NCBI GenBank assembly: GCA_949128115.1 | Contig: OX421968.1 | Span: 53,027,423 to 53,091,422 of the forward strand | From: Anaspis maculata | Lineage: Eukaryota; Arthropoda; Insecta; Coleoptera; Scraptiidae | Direction of reading: 5' to 3' | Length of the DNA stretch: 64,000 bases | Shown here: positions 1 to 13,332 of the stretch, one piece after another | Numbering within the stretch: the first letter of the stretch is position 1 | Layout of the letters: the number at the start of each line of letters is the position of its first letter | Notes under the pieces: model-generated | Told to the model about the DNA's origin: nothing | The model's database searches: none | The model's input: only the letters and a program-made list of their open reading frames with translations | Program-made: the position numbers and the translations under genes

Positions 1-454
1 TAATAATAATGATAATAATAATAATAATATGAAGTTCGGAATCTCTGGACCGCTGCTTCTTTCAAATTCAAATCTGTTGTGGCCACAATTTGTTCCCCCA
101 CCATAACGATAACCAGCCCCATCACCATCAGGGTATGAAATGTATAACCGGTGATGAAAATCAAAATTGCGGCACTTCCTTTACCGCTTATAACCAATCC
201 TCGCTCATACGTCAAATTCTATAACCAAGTGTAACCGGTCATGAAAAGTTATTCGCTCGAAAAAGACTAATGTTTTCAGGTTCTCTAGTATATCATAACA
301 GATCGGCCTTCGGGTATTATCGGGACACTTTCTAACAAACGCTACAAGCCAAAATTTCTAACTTACGCTCTTTATAACTAGTGATTTTTCTAACAGAAGG
401 ACTATAGCCTATCAGTTTACAAAGTTTCTAATGAATACAATTGTTGAAAAAAAA
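1..454. repeat. TAA microsatellite, then unassigned DNA
   Basis: The first 30-40 bases are a (TAA)n/(TAATAA) tract. The remainder has loosely repeated words such as TATAACC and ACCGGT but no open frame or element that I recognise. Confidence 0.5.
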
Positions 455-1668
455 CAAGTGAGTATGCCTAATCCGTGGTATGCCTTCATGTGCGTGAGTC
501 TCAGTAGCGCATTTTCTTAGAGAGGCATTTGTGAATGTAAAGAAATTTGGTTGAAGGAGAAAAACCATTCTTTGCCCACTCTCTTCAATCGAAACTCATT
601 GTGATATTTTGTTATCGGAATGGGGTACCTGCCAATGAAATAGATTTGAATGAAAATTCTTTCAATCAACAATATTTTTTGTTTGGGAGCGACAGCTAGG
701 GGGCGGCGACTAATCAACAGTAGCATATTCTTTCCCATTTTTAGTCGGCTATACCTACATACAGGGTGTTGCATGAGGAAACCAACATAGCTTAAGGGCA
801 GGTCCAGTTTTTCTAGGGGAACTAGGATCTCGCTTTGAAATTTTTCTATCCCTTCTAGTTTTGATGTTACAGGGTGAATCATGTATTTTGTCGAAGTTTT
901 TGATGAGCTATATCTTCCGAATGGCTTATTGGATTGGACTGAAATTTGATAGGTATGATCTCCTGATGATAGCTAATACATTGCACCATAAAGTTGTTCA
1001 GAAGTTTCAGGGCCGGACTGATTTTTTTCATTTTCAAAGTTTTTGTTAGAAAAGTCATATCTTTCAATGTTTTTTTGAAAAACCAGTATCAGATTCAGAA
1101 ACACCAGAAAAAATGCTACAAGGAACATCCTTCAATTTCTTCGGCACACCCAAAGTCTTCCCAGAAAAAAATATCTTTTGAGATTTGGGTCGGCTGCGAT
1201 CTAGTGAAAATCAGTCAAGCACGCATTCTTTCACGGATCTTTGAGATGTTTATCCTCTAATTTAATGCTGTCACGGTTTTTTTCACTTTCCCACATTAGT
1301 ATCACTTGGTACGGCAAAAAAGACAAAAGTCCAGGACCGGAATCAAGTCTAGTGAACATTATTTCTAAAAATCCGATTTTTCAGTATTTAGTTGGAAAAT
1401 TACAGCACAAAGTTATGGTGAAGTGACTGAAAAATGCTCTTTTGTCTGCATTTGGAATTGCAACATCATGTTATTTCAAGTTGATCGGGGGCGGTTTATA
1501 CATTTGTTGGCGGCGCGATATAGACATTCAATATAGCCTAGCCACGCTTTGGGGGTGGCAGCTATGTAACAGCGAAAAAATCAGAAAGCTAGGGCGTCTA
1601 GTTTGCGAGGAGTTCGAGGAACGGACGGACGGACAAAGCGGCTGCAATAGCGATTTTCATCAAGATGG
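455..1668 (-). repeat. Family A repeat, inverted decayed copy
   Basis: This is a reverse-orientation relative of the element at 26445-28290. Its left end (455-760) matches the 3' end of that element, including the tail that reads CTGAGACTCAC on the other strand and the TAGCGCATTTT terminus at 505. Its right end (about 1440-1668) matches the 5' end, with the GGACGGACGGAC microsatellite and the ATTTTCATCAAGATGG word. The middle (about 763-1435) is not shared and contains two ACAGGGTG words, which suggests a later insertion. The 5' terminus itself is missing. No coding capacity is visible. Confidence 0.6.
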
Positions 1669-1701
1669 CATTCATTCACAAAGCTCTCACAAGTCGTTCT
1701 A

Positions 1702-4700
1702 TTAGTCCAGGACCGATTTGAAATGAGGTAGACATCTTTGATATAAAGCTGAGTTTTTGCAGAGACATTCGGAAGCATGTTCTTATTCACCAAAAAAAGT
1801 CCCCAAGTGTCCCGTTGGCGCTAGCCGAGTTCTGGGGTGGAAACCGCCCCTAAAAGTGACACGGTGCTGGTTTTTCTCATTTTTCGGCCAAACAGTCACT
1901 TGCACGTAAAATAAGTATAGGACTCAAAATATTCCCCACTAAATTCTGCATCGAGAAGGTTCTATCAACCACATGCCTAGGTCCCACCCAATTCGCGTAA
2001 ACGGCGGTTGAAGTGGGGGGTAGGTTCAAGCGCGTCACGAGAAATTTATGTAACGCTGTGTTTCAAGGTAGATATCTGATTAATGGCTGATCTGACAAAA
2101 AAAACCGTTGTGAACGAAATTCGTCATCATCATGTTCTGCACACGATGCATGAGTTGTCAATTCCTTTGGAATTTTTTTTTTGTTATATCACGAAAAAGT
2201 GCCCTATATGCAATGCAGAAATTTCAAATAAATTGAAATTTCACAATCGCTTTTGGTCCTAAAAGGCCGGTCTTTGACACTGGTCATCACTGATATATTC
2301 TTAGTCAAATAAAAAAAGTCCCCACCCGTCCTTCCCACATTAACCAAGTTTTGAGGGGGTAAACCACCCTTAAAGTGACTTCCAACTGGTTTTTCTCAAT
2401 TTTCGGCTAAACGGTTGCTCAAATGCAAAATTGGTAATTGAACGAAAATATTCCTGAGTAAATTTTGCATCGAAAAGGTCATATACACTATTCAGCTAAC
2501 TTCCACTCAGCTCTTGCAATCACCGTTCGAAGTTCTACAAGTTCGAAGAGCGCGATTTAGACACCCGCTCCGACGCCGCTTAATAGCGGATATCTCAAAA
2601 ACGGCTTGTTGTAGGATAAAAATGGAAGAGGTTCAATTTATAGGGCAAAATATGTTTCATGAGGTGCGTGTTATGATTTTTAGTTTTACGGATGATATGA
2701 ATGAGTTTCAGCGGTTCCTAAATCGTCTCCCAAATAAAAAAAAATGAAAAATTTCTGGTTATGTGCCTGTTAAACACAGATTTTTTTGTAACTGATCAAT
2801 ATATGAATTTTAAATTGCCCATCGCTGAATTGGCAAAGAATTGTGCATCGAATGAAGTTTTGCTCATTTGGCTGGTCTTAACCTAAGCTGTGCAAAACAC
2901 GTACAAAGTTTGGGGTAATTCCGAACACGCAGAGAAAAACTTGTATAACTCCGTCTATAGAAGCGTGTATCTCAAAACTGGCTGGTTTAACAGAAAAATG
3001 CACCAAGAAAGAATTGGTAGACTGGAGTATATTCTACAAGAGGCATATCTTGTTTTTTCTCTAATTCAAAAATTTCATGAGCTACGCTCGTTTTTCATAA
3101 GATTCTCGAAGGAAATAGAGATTTCCTGCTGGGTTTTGCATTCTGCCCTTTTACAATGAATTATATATATTTAAAATGTCTAGAACAATAATTTCCTCTA
3201 AGGGTATCACAAAAATGGTGACAAGCAATGAAATAATAATAATACTAATAACAATAATAATGATAGTAATGGTAACAACACAAATTTAAAAAAAAACTGG
3301 ATTTCTCAAGTCCACCGAGGACAGCATCCATCAAGGCTGTAAAAAACAACATATTCGAATTGTCATATTGTACACTGTTTTATCAAGAATAAGAACAATC
3401 ATATTTGATTCGAAGGATAATGACGTAAACGTGTTATTGGAAAATCAGTGTGGTGTAGGTACATCACTCATTCAGCATTCAGTACAGTGCTGGAAGAGCA
3501 GCACTGTGCTGGATGCTGCCTGGAAATGAAGTTAATTTATTATTATTATAATTATTATTATTATTATTATTAGTATGACAATTCAAAGGCGTCTTTTTCC
3601 ACAGCCTTCGGCTGCTGTACTCGGTGGACTTGAGAAAACCAGTTTTTTTTTTTAATTTGTGTTGTTACCAATACTATCATTATTATTATTAGTATTATTA
3701 TTATTTCATTGCTAGTCACCATTTTTGTGATACCCTTAATGAAAATTATTGTTCTATAGATATTTTAAATATATATATAATTAATTGTAAAAGGGCAGAA
3801 TGCAAAACCCAGCGGGTTTTTTTTTTCCTTTCGAGATTCTTATGAAAAACGAGCGTAGCTCATGAAATTTTTGAATTAAAGAAAAAACAAGACATGCCTC
3901 TTGTAGAGGACACTCCACTCTACCAATTCTTCCTCGGTGCATTTTTCTGTTAAACCAGCCAGTTTCGAGATACACGCTTCTATAGACGGAGTTATACAAG
4001 TTTTTCTCTGCGTGTTCGGAATTACCCTAAACTTTGTACGTGTTTTGCACAGCTTAGGTTGAGACCAGCAAAATGAGCAAAACTTCATTCGATGCACAAT
4101 TCTTTGCCAATTCAGCGATGGGCAATTTAAAATTTATATATTGATCAATTACAAAAAAATATGTGTTTAACAGGCACATAACCAGGAAATTTTTAATTTT
4201 TCTTATTTGGGAGACGATTTAGGAACCGCTGAAACTCATTCATATCATCCGTAAAACTAAAAATCATTACCCGCACCTCATGAAACATATTTTGCCCTAT
4301 AAATTGAACCTCTTCCATTTTTATTCTACAACAAGCCGTTTTTGAAATATCCGCTATTAAGCGGCGTCGGAGCGGGTGTCTAAATCGCGCTCTTCGAACT
4401 TGTAGAACTTCGAACGGTGATTGCAAGAGCTGGGTGGAAGTTAGCTGAATAGTGTATTTGACCTTTTCGATGCAAAATTTATTCAGAAATATTTTCGGTC
4501 ACTTACCAATTTTGCATTTGAGCAACCGCTTAGCCGAAAATTGAGAAAAACCAGTTGGAAGTCACTTTAAGGGTGGTTTACCCCCTCAAAACTTGATTAA
4601 TGTAGGGAGGACGGGCAGGGACTTTTTTAATTTGACTAAGAATATATCAGTGATGACCAGTGTTGAAGAGCGGCCTTTTAGGACCAAAAGCGATTGTGAA

Positions 4701-5253
4701 ATTTCAATTTATTTGAAATTTCTGCATTGCATATAGGGCACTTTTTCGTGATATAACCCAAAAAAAAAATTCCAAAGGGACTGACAACTCATGCATCGTG
4801 TGCAGAACATGATGATGAACAATTTCGTTCGCAACGGTTTTTTTGTCAGATCTGCCATTTATCAGATATCTACCTTGAAACACAGCGTTACATAAATTTC
4901 TCGTGACGCGCTTGAACCTACCCCCCACTTCAACCGCTGTTTACGCGAATTGGGTGGGACTTAGGCATGTGGTTGATAGAACCTTCTCGATGCAGAATTT
5001 AGTGGGGAATATTTTGAGTCCCATATTTATTTTACGTGCAAGTGACCGTTCGGCGGAAAAATGAGAAAAACCAGCACCGTGTCACTTTTAGGGGCGGTTT
5101 TCACCCCATAACTCGGCTAGCGCCAACGGGACACTTGGGGACTTTTTTTTGGTGAATAAGAACATGCTTCCGAATGTCTCTGCAAAAACTCAGCTTTATA
5201 TCAAAGATGTCTACCTCTACCATATAAAATTATCAAACGGACCTGGACTATAT
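1702..5253. repeat. 3.5-kb imperfect palindrome (foldback-like element)
   Basis: The left arm (about 1702-3371) is the reverse complement of the right arm (about 3570-5253) with scattered substitutions and small indels. Anchors: GAGGTAGACATC at 1725 pairs with its complement ending at 5217; the CACTTTTAGGGGCGG block near 1850 pairs with 5080; the block at 2514-2747 pairs with 4193-4426 nearly base for base. The spacer holds a (TTA)n tract around 3540-3570. Open frames in the arms are mirror copies of one another and resemble no protein I know. No transposase is visible, so it is probably a non-autonomous foldback or MITE-like element. Confidence 0.75.
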
Positions 5254-6453
5254 GGGTCCATCCGTCAATTTCACCCCACCGCGCCGTTGGCATAACTCCG
5301 GAATTTGCAATATTTATGGTGTTCACGTTGGTGTTCACTGCAATCCCTTTCTATTTTTAACGCCTTTTCAATTTTAAAAGTCCGCTGAGTCCTGCAATAA
5401 GAAAAGGAGCTTGTCTATTGTTGGCGGTAGGTGCAATTTAAGCGCTTTGGAATTTCCTGTGCGGTTCACGATGCTTAGAAGCTGTGTGGCAGATAGAGCG
5501 CAGTACTAAAAGGCAACTACTGAGGTTTGCGACAGCAACGAAATACTGACGGCGATTGAAGGAGAAAATCTCAAGCGGTCGTAAATTTTTATGTTGAAGC
5601 TTATTGTATGGATTTCATTGAGTTCGTCATACCTACTTTAGACTTTTACCGGCAAGACCTGCTCGCTTTAGCATCATTAAAGTGAATTATTGTCGCAAAA
5701 CGCTTTGAATCCCCAATTAATGAATTCCATTAAAATTGCGACAATAAGCAGCTCTTTCAAGTGGATTAGTTTAGCACAGGTTGAGACTAACAGTAATTAG
5801 ATGAGTAGGGTAGGTACCCAAATTTTAAAACTAATTTTATTCATTCCGATTAGATACGTTTTCTCGCTTTTCCTTCTGTTATTTAGGTATCGATGAACAC
5901 CAAGTTGAAAAGCTGACCTGACAATCAACATAGTAACTGATTTATTTCAGACTTCTAAGAAGTAGGTAAAGTATGTGTTCCATCTCTTGGGCAGAAAAAC
6001 CAAGCATTTTATGATCGCTGGTCTTTGACGTGATTGCGTGCAAAAATTGCATCCACATGACACTTGACGGATCGACGGATCGCTGTTTGTTTCGTTCCAG
6101 GCTATATTTTGGGGTGATTTTATTCAAAAAAATATTCCATCAGGCTTTGTTGGTACATCGGCATGTGATTATTGAGAGGGAAGTGAAGTGGATGACTCAC
6201 ATTTTAAGAAATGCTTGGAGTCTGGGATTGCGAGATGTCAGTTTTGACACTTATTTTCACCAAGCATTTCAGCATGGAACAGGTAGGCCATGACCCCAAC
6301 ATGTGCTGGGCTTCTATTTCCTTAAAGAGAAATCCTTTCTCGTACCGATCGCGACTGTTTTAGGGGAGCTATTAGATTTACCGTAGCTTCTTCGGCCGCT
6401 TGCCGAGACTCAGGAGGCGTAAGATCAAACATTTTTAAGTCTTGTTCATACAT
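5254..6453. other. No gene recognised
   Basis: About 1.2 kb of unique-looking AT-rich sequence. Only short open frames without recognisable motifs are present. Confidence 0.5.
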
Positions 6454-6580
6454 GGGGCCTTATTCTTGAAACGGGGATCAAAGTTCTCATGCGGTGTTGC
6501 TATGCAAGGAGAGCTATGATTGGCCCTTGCCTAGCAACTACACATGTGAACTCAGTTCCCCGTTTCAAGAATAGGGCCCC
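6454..6580 (+). mobile_element. 127-bp MITE, copy 1
   Basis: A short element with near-perfect terminal inverted repeats (GGGGCCTTATTCTTGAAAC at the left, its complement at the right). Two further copies of exactly the same length lie at 8651-8777 and, inverted, at 45981-46107. There is no coding capacity. Confidence 0.85.
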
Positions 6581-6778
6581 TGATCGGTTGTTTTCAAAAG
6601 AAAAATTTGCTATGGCTTGTTTTTATGTCAGATTGTCAATACGACAAAGTGGGAGCCACTAAATCTATCGTGAAGCGCTCACTTGATCAAGACGATTTTC
6701 AACACAATAATAATTATTGTAGCTTATATGCATTGCTAATAATAATATGTATTGAATAATGTTCAGTAAAATAACATA

Positions 6779-6881
6779 CATACCTCGGCGAAAACGGTTA
6801 TTACTGCGTCGGGCTATTGTTGCCGGGGCGCTTAGCAATCCTCGCCCTCCGCAGTAATAACTCGTTTCCCGCCTCGGTATG
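6779..6881. repeat. Small hairpin element (about 103 bp)
   Basis: CATACCTCGGCG at the left end pairs with CGCCTCGGTATG at the right end, and GTTATTACTGCG pairs with CGCAGTAATAAC inside. It is a MITE-sized inverted repeat with a GC-rich centre. Confidence 0.6.
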
Positions 6882-6944
6882 TAATATACTATTACTTTCC
6901 AGCTGAAATTTAGATTACATTACTCGATTTACATACACAAAAGA

Positions 6945-8275
6945 TGTTCCAATGGAAACGAGCCACCCTGAAATTTCCCGAGACCCGTCGATTTTTGTTT
7001 CGAGGGGGACATCTGAAGCATACATTGGCAAATTTATATCTTCAACTCAACTTCAACCTCCACTCACTCCAACTTCGAAATTTTAAATGACACTACCTAC
7101 TTTGCGATACATCAAATTAAAGAGAATTTAAATCTCTCACTAAAAAAATGCTTTTAAATTTTTTTAACCCCACCCTCTACTTCCTACAATTTTCTGAATG
7201 TCCAGTTTGATATTCTTGACCTCTCAATTCTCTTCACGCGACCTCAGTCAACGTCATCTTGCACAGCATGAAAGGAGAAAATTTTCTGTGGGAAAAGTGC
7301 CACCCAAATTTGCCTCTTTGCGTCCCCACCCCAACTCCAAAATCTAAAATGACACTACTTACTTTGTGATATATCAAATTGAAAAGAATTGAATTCTCTC
7401 CGAAAAAAATATTTTTCAAATGTTCAAAAACCTTATTTCCTCCTAAAATACTCCGAATGTCCAATTTAATGGGTGAGGGGTTGAAGAAAATGGTTTTTAG
7501 AGAGAGAATTGAATTCCCTTCAATACGATGTATCACAAGGTAGGTGGTGTCTCGGGTAAATTTTGAAGTTAGGGTGAGGGAGAGCAGAGGGGTGATTTGG
7601 GTAGCACTTTTTCCACCAAAAATTCTCTTCTTCGATTCTATTTAGGATGAAACTGACAAAATTGAAGAGAATTTAGTGGTCAAGAATATTAAATTGGAGA
7701 CTCAAGAGAATTTCAGAGAAAAGAGGGGTGGGGCTAAAAATTTCAAAAATAATTTTTTCAGAAAGAAAATTTAATTTTTCTCAATTTGATGTATCGCAAG
7801 TTAGGTGGTGTCATTTGAAATTTCGAAGTTGGGGTGGGTGGAGGTGAGGGTGTTGAAAAGAGAAATTTGCCTATGTATGCTTTACATGTCCCCTTCGAAA
7901 CAAAATGCGACGGGTCTTGGGAAATTTCCTAAATTTCACCAGGCAAAGATAGTGGAAATTGTTTCCTTTTGCCATGTGATTGTCCTATTCTTTTTTAATC
8001 ACCCAATATCACTATTGCTTTCAGTATTTCGTAATTCCGCGAGTGCGGTAGTATCGACTATATTTCATTTTATTATCAACAGGGTGTTCATGGAAGATCA
8101 GACTTCCACTTGTAGTAGTAATCTCTGCAAGTGGGAGAATTGAATGATCACCCTGAGGTTTACCCTGACAGAATATTTATTTTTCATTCGTATGTATATT
8201 TTATAATTTGGGTCAATAAACATTTATTTATTTATTTATTTTTATTTATTCAGGTTGGCTCGTTTCCATTGAAAC
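6945..8275. repeat. 1.3-kb palindromic repeat with an insertion in its right arm
   Basis: The left arm starting at 6945 (AATGGAAACGAGCCA) is the complement of the end near 8255-8275. Internal blocks match too, for example the GACACTACCTACTTTG.GATACATCAAATT block near 7090 and its complement near 7780. Similar modules recur about every 265-280 bp (7090, 7345), so the arms are built from tandem units. The right arm appears to be interrupted from about 7933 to 8251 by unrelated sequence ending in an (ATTT)n tract at 8222-8250, which looks like a retroposon tail. Confidence 0.6.
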
Positions 8276-8583
8276 ACCCTGTATACAAGTATGAAATTTT
8301 GTGTAAACAGATTCTACTGACACAAGAAACATTTTGGTCCGCAGTTTCTTCTGATTTTTTATTTTTCCTTTCATTTTGATTTTTCTTTGTTATTATAAAT
8401 ATGGCGTGTGACGTGTCTTTTCCGACTAATTCTGGGTCTCTGATTCAGATAAAATAGGTATTGATACTGTAGAAGACATCCAGCACCCAGAACCTAGAAC
8501 CCCCTGAGAAAGCAAATTAAACGAATATCTAGATCTAATAAATTAATTATCAAAAGATATGCATATTGATGATCTCTTTTATT

Positions 8584-8875
8584 CACGGCCCCGTCAAATG
8601 CGGGCCGTTCTGTGGCTGCCTGTTGTGTGGAAATCCCAGGTTCAATTCCCGGGGCCTTATTCTTGAAACGGGGAACAAAGTTCTCATGCGGTGTTGCTAT
8701 GCAAGGAGAGCTATGATTGGCTCTTGCCTAGCAACTACACACGTGAACTCTGTTCCCCGTTTCAAGAATAGGGCCCCCGGTGAGAAGTTTGGGTGTTCTG
8801 TTGTCCAAAATCGCACTTTTCTCGGTATTAAATTGGTGAATTATTAGGTAAACGAGCAATCTCCTATGGCTAAAA
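8584..8875 (+). mobile_element. tRNA-derived SINE interrupted by a MITE
   Basis: The head has a pol III B box (GGTTCAATTCC at 8639-8649). Directly after it the sequence is broken by the 127-bp MITE. It then continues at 8778 with a body that follows the uninterrupted SINE at 28331-28527 in order: GTGAGAAG, a GTTGTCCAA block, a CTCCTATGGC block and a CATTATTTA end. It is more decayed than the 28.3-kb copy; the A box is poor. Confidence 0.7.
8651..8777 (+). mobile_element. 127-bp MITE, copy 2, nested in a SINE
   Basis: Same length and termini as copy 1. The uninterrupted SINE at 28.3 kb gives the empty-site sequence (ATTCCCGGTGA), which shows that the MITE landed in the SINE at CCCGG. The exact target duplication is ambiguous because the MITE ends are themselves G/C runs. 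Confidence 0.85.
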
Positions 8876-10764
8876 ACTGATTAGAAGAACAGCATTATTT
8901 ATTTATGAATTATTCCTATAAATTAACCAGTTGAATAAGGTGAGTTCACAGCACAATACATTATAAAAAAAAGAAGAAAAAAGTCACGAAAAAAAAAGCT
9001 GCCACAAATAGTTTCCGTTACTGCACTGCGCCTGGCGAGGCTTACAAACACCCTCATGTATTACTCGTTTCTCATCCCCTCGATTCTCATGCTTTCTGTT
9101 TGGTTATTGAATTTTGATTCAAGAATAAGTACCTACCTAGCTTTGCTTTTCACGCTACCTACTCTTGATTTTTGTCAGTGCTCGTTGTTGTTGTTGTTCT
9201 TTTTTGTCCTGAACTCTTTCTACTCTTTTTATGTGCTCCCAAAAACTTGATTTTTTTTTGTTCATCTTTTGTGTCTGTCTTGTCCTCGTCTCGTCTATCA
9301 AAGTTACGTTCATTATTAAGTGTTGGAACACACATGGGTTGTGCAAAATTTCCGGTATAGTGGAGGAAAGCTTTCACCGGCGTCGGTGTTAGGCCTCGCT
9401 GCGAAAATGGGTCAACGTTAAATAAACGAATTAAAAAAAAATTATCAAGTGTTGGTTCATATTTTAGTAACTTTTTGTTTTTGTGCCATTTGGTACTTTG
9501 TTGATAGACTAGATTCAGGTAGGTACCTACGTACTGATGACATCCAGGCTTCTCTGGTACATGCCTACTTGAAGAACAACCTCTGCGGAGGGATGTGGGA
9601 TGTGCTTGTTTGCGCGGATGTCCTGAATGGAACCATGTGTGCGTGTGTGAATTTTTCGCGGCAGCTTGAATCCCAATGTAAATCAGCTATGCGTTTTGGA
9701 AGCTCTGCAAACGTGGAAGCTCCGAATAAGTTGCGTGCGATTTCTATTTAGGCTGAAAAATCCACATCACCACAACGAATAAATCGGCCCTTACCTTGGC
9801 TAGAATTAATTAACATATATAGTGAATTCAATTTTCCTCCCGGTTTTCCTTCGAATGCTCTCGTGATCCGAGCAGGCAGAATTTCGGTGTGGCGGGCAAA
9901 CATCGGCGTGGGTGCTATTCGGGATTAGCACCTCAAATATAGCATAAATCCAACATTTGCATCCGCGCTGATGTCTGATTTAGGACTTGCGGTCTAGTTT
10001 CAGGCTAATTACGTATGCAATATGCTTGAAGAGAGAGATATAGTCAGGCGAACTGAGCAATGCGATGTTACGATGTCACTCACTAACATATTACTGCAAT
10101 TTATCACTTAATGACTACTGCTGGTGCCTTCGCATCACGTCTTTCAGTTCGCGCCGATTATTGCAGGACAGGAAACACCCATCTCTCACGCAAACACTTC
10201 CCAAATTCAGGAACTTGACAAATAATGAGCAATCAGCCATCCATCTATCTACCTCTATACGATCTGAAACCAGATCCGATCTGAAATATTGTGGCACAAT
10301 TATAAATCGATGGCGGCTGTTTTCCTCACAGCGTTCTCTCAGTTCTTATTTTCTCATCCCGTCGTCGTCCTCTTTTCGAAATCATCGCGCAAACCGTCCG
10401 GTAGGGCTTATTCGATTTCACCTTTCACTATATCAATTGACGTGTCCACTTTCTTGATTATTTGTCCTCTGTATGCATCAGTTGACCCTTTTACTGACAT
10501 CTTCTTTGCCCCGGACCTCACATCTTTTCGTGTGCTTATTTTAGGTCAATTTTATTTTCCCCATTGAATAGAAATGGGATCCGTTCCTTTATTTTCTACA
10601 TCGTGAACACAAATCATACAGTCCTTTTCGTATGTTAAGCGCATTCTACGTCGCACTTTATAACGTCTCCTGCATTTACCATTCAGACTCAGGTGTACAG
10701 GCCCATCTCAAGCAGACGTGTATACGGCTCGTAATACTGAATTAGGTAAATGGGTATCTATCAG
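8876..10764. other. No gene recognised
   Basis: About 1.9 kb with several short unrelated open frames, a GTTGTTGTTG tract near 9185 and no motif that I can assign. Coding sequence or a mobile-element remnant too decayed to see is possible. Confidence 0.4.
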
Positions 10765-13332
10765 AAGTATAATATACGTACATATTGTATAATATTATAA
10801 TGCACCTCCCAAGAAATGCGTCGCAGGCTGATTTTTCAGAATTTAGGTGGGTCAACGACAAATTGGGCTATACCTGGATCAGATGAAAAAGTCGAAAGTT
10901 GATCGTCTGTATATTGTATATTGTATATTTATTTAACAGCAGCTTTGGATAATTGCATACATTGGTCATACATAATAGGCGTCTAAGTACATAAATAAGT
11001 AGGTACATGATATACAGGTAATTACACACGGATAGTTTGAAGCACAATAACAATCAAAATACAAAGTCAAAATATTCACTGAAAGAATAAAAAGCATTTG
11101 TGACTAGCAACGCTTTCATCCGTTTTTTTACGGTTTTTCAGCAAATAATTAAAAACTTTGTTCAACTTCGTACCTTTGAGGGGCTGTAACTCCCTTAAGA
11201 AGCATTTCAGGGTAAAATGTTACTCCCACTTTTCGACTTATTTTCTTGAGAGGAATCACCTCCCGAAGTATCATGCAAGGTCACTGAAACACCCTGTATG
11301 TATTGTGGTGATCGGCCTAGCCTAAAATCAAAATAGTTAACTTAAGCATAAGAGCGTAGCTGCAGCTGGTGAAATTCAGAGAGTAGGAGGGGAAAGATGC
11401 AGGGCTTGAGGAAGCCGAGAAAATGACGCAAGGGATGATTGGTGTGTGAATGCAACACCGATAAGACGCCTGCTTTGCGCTCCTGCTATGATTGTTATAT
11501 TATTTGTTGATAAAGTTATTTGTGGTTTACTGATTGTGAGTTTTGATGGTGATCGATCGTTGAAGTTAGAAAGGCAAGTAACCACTGATTTGATTTATTT
11601 GACCCTAAATTGAGGTAACAGGTGTTCAAAAGTTTATTAGCACAGATCATTGTGAAATCAAAGTCGTACTTCAATTAACTGGTGTACAATATTCATTATA
11701 AATGTTCAGCTGTTGGAACCCAAGTACAGTCTTGATGTCAGATTTATTCAAATGTAAAGAAGCAAGTTACCTGGGCTTTACCACCTGTAAAGGTGCTTCA
11801 AGTTGACGTGGCTTTTCTTCTCTATGCGGTTAACCCTTTCAGATATAAGCTTTAGTCAGTGCGTTAAAATTCTAAGCTCAGAAGAATTAGAAGTGAGAGT
11901 TAGACGCGAATAAGAAAGGGTTAAAGTCAGGTGCGGCATTGCGGAACGAACCAGCAAACTCCAAGTGATGTCCGGAGCCTACTAAGCTGACGCTATCTTC
12001 ACAAAGAACCGGGTGAGATGTCACCATGAACTAAGGCTAAACAAAAGCAACAATTACCTGACCCAAAGGGTTAATCAACGGGCAGTTAACGTCAGGACGG
12101 GCTTGACGGCGACCTGTCTGGAAAGATGTCGCTTGTCACAGAAAGTCCGGAAACCTGGCTGCCAACCATCGCGAAGCGGTAGAAAATAAGAGCGGAAAAT
12201 TGCGGAAATCAGGAAATGCAAAGCGCGAGAAATTCCCCACACAAAATCTGAAAAGCCAAGTCATTTGAAGCTACCTGATACATGATCGGAAATAAGTTCT
12301 CTCCGAAAAGTCTATTGAAAGGACTGTACCAAACAAAGACCCAACGGGTTAGTTCATGCCCATCATACCTGTAAATAAACCATCAACTAAAGTTCGAGTT
12401 GAAACGTATGGTATTAAACTGACGACATTATGACAATAATTGGGAACCGACAAAACTGGGAATTATTGCAGTTATAAACATTCCAATTTAACCATGGAAA
12501 GTGGGATTTAATTAGGAAGTTGATTGAAAAAGTTCTAGTGAGTTGAGCGTTTAGCGAGCATCCTGCATCCATTGTCGGGCCGACAGAACAAATGACAGGT
12601 TCTTAGGTTTCCAAGGTGATAAAATATTTCGTAATGTATGAAGAACTAGGAAGCTTATTGTTGCGGAATCTGAAGAATGCAATGCAGGTTCCTCATTAAA
12701 ATTTTTGTTTCCACTTCAGACATGATGACGAAATTACACAAACTTGATTGAAAACTTTCTACATCTGTGTGTCAAATTTCAACTCTATTATCTTCAATTT
12801 AGAGCTTGAGCAGACAAGCCCAAACCACAGAATCCCAAACCCAATGTGGCACCTGAGGATTTTCGATCAAAATCATTCACCCAAAGTCTAATCAGGTCAT
12901 TCCAGGCTGAACTTACGCTTTCGTACCTGATTTCGATTTAATCCGATCAACAATTTGGTAGTTATCGTGGCAGAACCGTTGGCAACCAAAGCGTTGCTAG
13001 TCACAAATGCTTTTTATTCTTTCAGTGAATATTTTGACTTTGTATTTTGATTGTTATTGTGCTTCAAACTATCCGTGTGTAATTACCTGTATATCATGTA
13101 CCTACTTATTTATGTACTTAGATGCCTATTATGTATGACCAATGTATGCAATTATCCAAAGCTGCTGTTAAATAAATATACAATATACAGACGATCAACT
13201 TTCGACTTTTTCATCTGATCCAGGTATAGCCCAATTTGTCGTTGACCCACCTAAATTCTGAAAAATCAGCCTGCGACGCATTTCTTGGGAGGTGCATTAT
13301 AATATTATACAATATGTACGTATATTATACTT
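10765..13332. mobile_element. 2.57-kb element with about 345-bp terminal inverted repeats
   Basis: The left TIR (10765-11116) and right TIR (12988-13332) are reverse complements. By eye they are identical except that the left carries one extra 7-bp TATATTG unit in a TGTATATTGTATATT tract. The interior (11117-12987) has no open frame long enough for a transposase, so the copy is non-autonomous. The near identity of the TIRs points to a young insertion or to gene conversion. No target duplication is obvious at the ends. Confidence 0.75.

Noticed and set aside
2514..4426. Two identical-looking 77-residue proteins
   Set aside because: Mirror frames in the two arms of the 3.5-kb palindrome; no coding signature.
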